This document shows, piece by piece, positions 60,199 through 64,000 of a DNA stretch of 64,000 nt (positions are counted from its first letter, which is position 1; each line of letters begins with the position of its first letter). The DNA lies in NCBI RefSeq assembly GCF_042853465.1, contig NZ_AP031497.1, forward strand, positions 3,410,001-3,474,000, read 5' to 3'. A program made the position numbers and the translations under genes. The notes beneath the pieces are model-generated. The model ran no database searches and was not told the DNA's origin. It worked only from the letters and a program-made list of their open reading frames with translations. The stretch is from Simiduia litorea (GTDB taxonomy: Bacteria > Pseudomonadota > Gammaproteobacteria > Pseudomonadales > Cellvibrionaceae).

Positions 60199-61839
60199 AT
60201 GAAATGGTTATCTACGTTAGCCTTTGGACTCTTGACCTGCAATTTCGTAATTACTGCGCAGGCAGCGACCCTCGCAAAAGGCCAAATAGCACAATATAGT
60301 TTTCAAACAGTCGCAGGAAAGAGCTATGAAATTGGCTACAGCACTAATACCACTTGCCCAAATTCACTGAGCAAAAGTTGTTGCGCCCTCTTAATTAACA
60401 ACAGCGCCAGCGAACCGAGTAACAATAGTTTTGAACATGTCGTGGCGGCTGCCGATAACAGCGTTGCTAGTTTAGTGATTGATCGCACCAGTAGCGGCAC
60501 CGTGAGTGCAGCCGTGTATGCCATCGAAGCCTGTAACTACAATCCCCCCAGCATTATCAGTGAAGCCAATACAGTAGATACATTAAAATTTGGCACAGCG
60601 GTCGGCCAACTCGGCAATAACTACACCAATGTGCCCACAACCCAGGTCAACCCCGCCGAGGGCTTTATGTTAAGAGACATTAGCCGCCGCGCAAGTATGG
60701 CCGGCGTTAATGGCAACCCGAATACCGGCGCCATGTCTGGCCGAGGGGAAATAAGCGCTCGCAGGGTGTTTGGCTATTGGTCGAACAACGATTTCTTCTT
60801 AGCAGACAACAGCAAAGACAGCGACAACCACTTTGACTCATCACAACAAGGTGAACTGGCCGATGCCCTAATGAACTCGGGAAAAGTATACGACTATTGG
60901 CGCGATGTTTTAGGCTTTAATAGCTACGATCGAAACGGTGCCGCAATGCACGCACAAACCAACGCACCTTACCCGCCTATAGCTCAACCTTTTTGTGGCA
61001 ACACCTATCCTGCCAACTCACTCTATAACGCCTTTTGGGATGGCTACGAAATTGTATTTACCCCACGCGACTTTACTGACATAGGTGGCAGTTACTACCC
61101 TCATAGTTTAGCCGCCGCCTTAGATGTAACCGCGCACGAGTGGGGTCATGCCATTTCTGATCGCGCGGTTAATTTGGTTTATCAGCGCGAATCAGGTGCA
61201 CTCAATGAAGCTTACTCAGATTGGATGGGTGTTGCCGTTGAGTTTGCCAACGGCGAAGATAACTGGACCCTCGGCGAGGGCGTCGAAACCATACGCGATC
61301 TCGCCAATCCGCGCGCCTTTAACCAGCCCGACACCTACAAAGGTACCCATTGGAAAGCTACAGATACTATCGCCTGCCCAACACCGGACGTCTGTTTTAA
61401 CGACTTTTGCGGCGTCCATACCAACAGTGGTGTACCTAACAAAATGTTTTACTTACTCGCCAACGGCGGCACCCACAATAACGTCACCGTTACCGGCATT
61501 GGTGTCGACACAGCCATCCAAATTGCCACGGATGCATTGCATAACTATTGGACAGCAAATGAAGACTTCATAGGTGCACGGGCGGGCATGGAAGCAGCAG
61601 CGGCAAATTATGGCGCTGATGCAGCGGCCCAAGTTGCGCTCGCCTGGCAAGCAGTGGGCGTTATCAAAACGGCTGAAGATGATTCTAAACTCTCTCGCTT
61701 TGGTTCTACCGGCGGAGGCGGTGGTTGCGCGACGGGTAGCGGCTCACCTTTCGACCCAACGCTGTGGCTACTGGCGTTAGTGGCCGGCCTCGGTCTCGTT
61801 AGAAAGCGTATTCCACTTGCCAGAAAGCGCGCAGCGTAA
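60199..61839 (+). CDS. M4-family zinc metalloprotease with JDVT-CTERM-like sorting tail
   Basis: 546 residues. Signal peptide (about 1-22), then a beta-rich domain (about 24-112) resembling a pre-peptidase C-terminal (PPC) domain, in the place where M4 enzymes usually have their propeptide. The M4 catalytic domain follows: His313-Glu314-x2-His317 (HEWGH), third zinc ligand Glu337 in GALNEAYSD, 24 residues after His313 as in thermolysin, and catalytic His407 in GVHTNSGVPNKMFYLL. The tail is a Gly-rich linker, Cys510, FDPTL (518-522), a hydrophobic helix (about 522-534) and basic end RKR...RKR, which matches the JDVT-CTERM C-terminal sorting signal. The CPBP protease gene overlaps the stop by 23 bp. 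Confidence 0.9.
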   Translation: MKWLSTLAFGLLTCNFVITAQAATLAKGQIAQYSFQTVAGKSYEIGYSTNTTCPNSLSKSCCALLINNSASEPSNNSFEHVVAAADNSVASLVIDRTSSGTVSAAVYAIEACNYNPPSIISEANTVDTLKFGTAVGQLGNNYTNVPTTQVNPAEGFMLRDISRRASMAGVNGNPNTGAMSGRGEISARRVFGYWSNNDFFLADNSKDSDNHFDSSQQGELADALMNSGKVYDYWRDVLGFNSYDRNGAAMHAQTNAPYPPIAQPFCGNTYPANSLYNAFWDGYEIVFTPRDFTDIGGSYYPHSLAAALDVTAHEWGHAISDRAVNLVYQRESGALNEAYSDWMGVAVEFANGEDNWTLGEGVETIRDLANPRAFNQPDTYKGTHWKATDTIACPTPDVCFNDFCGVHTNSGVPNKMFYLLANGGTHNNVTVTGIGVDTAIQIATDALHNYWTANEDFIGARAGMEAAAANYGADAAAQVALAWQAVGVIKTAEDDSKLSRFGSTGGGGGCATGSGSPFDPTLWLLALVAGLGLVRKRIPLARKRAA

Positions 61840-62269
61840 ACCCGGCCATTGGTGGCAAGACCGCCAGTGGCTAATCGCGCTTTGCGCAGGCCTATTTATA
61901 AGCGCCTGCGCAGGTTTCTTATTGCGCGCAAGCATCTTGTCACCCGCTGTCTGGCTCGCCTTCCTATTGCTCGCGTTCGTTTATCCACTGTTAGAAGAAG
62001 TGGTTTTTCGGGGCCAAATTCAGCCAATAATACTGCGCCACTGGCCCCTTAAATTCCGCTCTATCAGCGCCGCCAACCTCATCACCAGCGCTTTGTTTGT
62101 CCTCCTGCATATCGCCAGCCGCGGCCTCTCATTACTAACGTTGGCTGTGTTTTTTCCGTCGCTGCTATTTGGTTACTTTCGCGAACGGCACGGGAATATT
62201 CAAAGTGCTGTCGCTTTGCATGTGGGGTTTAACCTTGTGTTCTTCTCTGTGCTTTTGGTATTTAACTGA
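61817..62269 (+). CDS. CPBP-family glutamic intramembrane protease, MrtJ-like
   Basis: 150 residues, four membrane segments. All three CPBP (Abi/CAAX) motifs are present: Glu60-Glu61-x3-Arg65 (EEVVFR), Phe94-x3-His98 (FVLLH) and His135-x3-Asn139 (HVGFN). It is far smaller than CAAX proteases and has the size of the JDVT-CTERM-associated protease MrtJ. The only start available is TTG 61817, since the frame is closed by TAG at 61778; it lies inside the 3' end of the M4 gene, so translation must be coupled. The likely task is to cut the M4 protease's C-terminal signal, as proposed for myxosortase-type enzymes. Confidence 0.85.
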   Translation: MPESAQRKPGHWWQDRQWLIALCAGLFISACAGFLLRASILSPAVWLAFLLLAFVYPLLEEVVFRGQIQPIILRHWPLKFRSISAANLITSALFVLLHIASRGLSLLTLAVFFPSLLFGYFRERHGNIQSAVALHVGFNLVFFSVLLVFN

Positions 62270-62489
62270 TTGAAAACGAGAACGTCAGCTTGGTTGCGAT
62301 CTAGGTTCAAAGTTTAGGGAGGGTGCAGTGTGAAATTTTGCCATAAGCGCAATAACCCTCCTAATCAGTCACCACCCGCACCCAAATCTTAGGCAGCGGT
62401 TTAGGTGGCGACTTTTCTGATACCGTGGAACTCGGTGCCACTCGACGGTAAGGCGTAAGTACCGTACCGATAATGCCGCAGTAGTGATC

Positions 62490-62540
62490 TGCAGCGCGCC
62501 CTTCTCGGGCGTCCTATCCTTCACGGCATAAGATCCCTAC
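62490..62540. repeat. Dispersed relative of the 48-bp repeat
   Basis: Shares GGGCGTCCT and CCTACAT landmarks, and the order CTGCA, CCTT, GGGCGTCCT, CC, TCA, CCTACAT, with the unit at 6291-6338, about 56 kb away. A diverged member of one extragenic family. Confidence 0.55.
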
Positions 62541-62542
62541 AT

Positions 62543-62565
62543 AAAAAAGCCCAGCAGGGCTGGGC
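62543..62565 (-). terminator. Terminator of the GH13 gene
   Basis: On the minus strand GCCCAGC, a 3-nt loop and GCTGGGC, then six T. Lies 38 bp past the stop of the GH13 gene. Confidence 0.93.
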
Positions 62566-62602
62566 GAAGACGAGAGAGTCAAATCGAGATCACACTAAAA
62601 GC

Positions 62603-64000
62603 TTAACGCATAAAGGCGCCTGTGTAGGGCGGTAAAGTCAGCACTTGATCGTCCAAGCTAGCGCCCTGAAGCCCATGGCCGTCTAACATCGACAAAGTCG
62701 CCGGAATCGGGATTTGCGCCGCCTTATCCGTTAAGTTGAAAGCAACCCACAAAGACTGACGCTCATCAGCTTTGTGAAAGCGCTCAAACAACAAACAACC
62801 TTCAGGTGCGCTGGCGAAACGAATTTCGCCGCCAAGTAATAGCGGTTGATCTTTACGCCACGCCATGAAACCGCGATAAAAGTTCAACATTGAGTTGGCG
62901 TCAGCTTCTTGCACATCAACGGCCAACGCAGCGTGCGCGTCAGATACGGGCAACCAAGGTTTTACTTGGCTAAAGCCGGCATTTTTAACATCCGATTGCC
63001 AAGGCATTGGCGTTCTGCAGCCGTCGCGGCCTTTAAAATTTGGCCAAAAAGTTATGCCGTAGGGATCTTGTAAATCTTCATAGGCAATATCGGCCTCGGT
63101 TAAACCCAATTCCTCGCCTTGGTAATAACAAACGCTCCCACGCAGTGAGGCCACAAGGGCATGCAAGGTTTTTCCGAGCACAGGGTTGTAGCCACCACCC
63201 CAGCGGGACATAACGCGTACCACGTCGTGATTGGACAGCGACCAACAAGGCCATCCTTCACCGAGACTAGCCTCTAAATTTTCGACCGTATCGCGAATGT
63301 GCTTGGCGCACAGCTCTGGCACCAATAATTCAAAACTGTAAGCCATGTGTAGGCGTTCATTATTGGCGGTGTACTCGGCCATAGTCGCCAAGCTATCTTC
63401 CGATGAAATTTCACCGAGGGTCACCGCACCGGGGAAGCGGTCGATTAAACGACGCAGGCGCTGCAAAAACGCCAAGTTTTCCGGCTGCGTATTGTTGTAG
63501 TAATGGTATTGAAAGGCGTAGGGGTTATCTTCACTAAAGCCACGGCCCTGGCGCTGTTCTGGCGGCTTAGCGGGGTTGTCCCTTAACTGCGCGTCGTGAA
63601 AGCAAAAATTGATCGCATCTAAGCGCAGGCCATCAACACCGCGCTCTAGCCAAAACTCCACTTCCGACAGAATTTGATTCTGGACATCCGGATTGTGAAA
63701 ATTTAAATCCGGCTGGCTTTTCAAAAAATTGTGCAGATAGTATTGGCCTCGGCGTGGCTCCCACTCCCAACCACAACCGCCAAAAATAGAAATCCAATTA
63801 TTCGGCGCAGTGCCATCCGGCTTGGCGTCGGCCCACACATACCAATCCGATTTAGGATTGTCGCGGCTCGCTCGGCTCTCTTCAAACCAAGCGTGTTGAT
63901 CGCTGGTGTGACTTAACACCTGATCAATCATCACTTTAATATTGCGCTCATGCGCCTGTGCTATGAGGGTGTCCAAATCATCTAACGAGCCAAACAAGGG
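62603..64000 (-). CDS. GH13 alpha-glucosidase / alpha-amylase family enzyme (N-terminus outside)
   Basis: At least 465 residues; the frame is open to the last base of the window, so the N-terminal strands of the barrel lie outside. Catalytic residues are present: nucleophile Asp in DGLRLDAINF, acid/base Glu in VTLGEISSED and the third Asp in SNHDVVRVMSRWG. The metal/strand motif MIDQVLSHTSDQHAWF and TPMPWQ (alpha-glucosidase type) also fit. No signal peptide can be judged. Probably cytoplasmic oligosaccharide hydrolysis as in GH13 alpha-glucosidases; exact linkage preference is open. Confidence 0.92.
   Translation of the reverse strand, partial: PLFGSLDDLDTLIAQAHERNIKVMIDQVLSHTSDQHAWFEESRASRDNPKSDWYVWADAKPDGTAPNNWISIFGGCGWEWEPRRGQYYLHNFLKSQPDLNFHNPDVQNQILSEVEFWLERGVDGLRLDAINFCFHDAQLRDNPAKPPEQRQGRGFSEDNPYAFQYHYYNNTQPENLAFLQRLRRLIDRFPGAVTLGEISSEDSLATMAEYTANNERLHMAYSFELLVPELCAKHIRDTVENLEASLGEGWPCWSLSNHDVVRVMSRWGGGYNPVLGKTLHALVASLRGSVCYYQGEELGLTEADIAYEDLQDPYGITFWPNFKGRDGCRTPMPWQSDVKNAGFSQVKPWLPVSDAHAALAVDVQEADANSMLNFYRGFMAWRKDQPLLLGGEIRFASAPEGCLLFERFHKADERQSLWVAFNLTDKAAQIPIPATLSMLDGHGLQGASLDDQVLTLPPYTGAFMR

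Larger units (their letters stand above)
62270..62602. other. Gene-free stretch, 333 bp
   Basis: Convergent intergenic region. It contains a single copy related to the 48-bp repeat of 6271-6390 and, at its right end, the terminator of the GH13 gene. No gene seen. Confidence 0.65.

Noticed and set aside
1..64000. tRNA, rRNA, riboswitch or prophage/IS genes
   Set aside because: Looked for acceptor-stem/CCA-like clusters, transposase motifs and phage structural genes between and within genes and saw none; a covariance-model scan could still find a small RNA I missed.

Overview
The window is a gene-dense bacterial chromosome segment with no rRNA, tRNA, insertion sequence, prophage or CRISPR array that I can see. 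A gammaproteobacterium is suggested by the gene order argG-motY-pyrC-rnt (familiar from Pseudomonas), a full ccoNOQP/ccoGHIS cbb3-oxidase set behind an Anr/Fnr box, exonuclease I, RNase T and the agmatine-to-putrescine pair aguB/aguA. A PEP-CTERM protein, a JDVT-CTERM-like sorting system, TonB receptor and GH13 enzyme point towards an aquatic Cellvibrionales-like organism; that placement is inference.

Layout. 1-2530: end of an AraC regulator and a TonB-dependent receptor. 2531-6680: an AT-richer accessory patch on the minus strand (solute-binding protein, unknown gene, lipocalin, small membrane protein, DUF2971 protein) ending in about 800 bp of non-coding repeats. 6681-13472: a minus-strand lipid-modification operon (NTF2-like, SDR, FAD oxidoreductase, DUF1365, cyclopropane synthase, DUF2878) divergent from an ECF sigma factor and its ChrR-type anti-sigma factor, with candidate sigma promoters facing both ways. 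13459-19555: thioesterase, an ABC transporter whose permease is fused to an M1-peptidase domain, and a Yip1 protein. 19789-28469: TauE/SafE, ccoS, ccoI, ccoH, ccoG and ccoPQON. 28690-32849: argG, motY, pyrC, rnt.

32974-46257: EF-hand protein, pyrB, a second DUF2971 protein, exonuclease I, carbonic anhydrase, a cupin, a glycerophosphodiesterase, two unknown secreted proteins, a YdjM-like hydrolase beside an SF2 helicase with a membrane-spanning C-terminal part, a YebC/YeeN protein and a DUF642/PEP-CTERM protein. 46588-54251: small proteins, a Fur-box-controlled divergent pair, a CobW-like GTPase, aguB-aguA, a chemoreceptor, DUF3718 and SRPBCC proteins. 54437-59168: M13 peptidase, TrhA/hemolysin III protein and a hybrid histidine kinase.

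59442-62269 is the most unusual part. A free-standing thermolysin-type propeptide is followed by an M4 metalloprotease that lacks that propeptide and ends in a JDVT-CTERM-like tail (Cys510, FDPT, hydrophobic segment, basic end). Overlapping its stop codon is a small CPBP-family intramembrane protease with all three family motifs. This looks like a self-contained secretion, folding and surface-sorting cassette. The window closes with a GH13 alpha-glucosidase-like gene running off the right edge.
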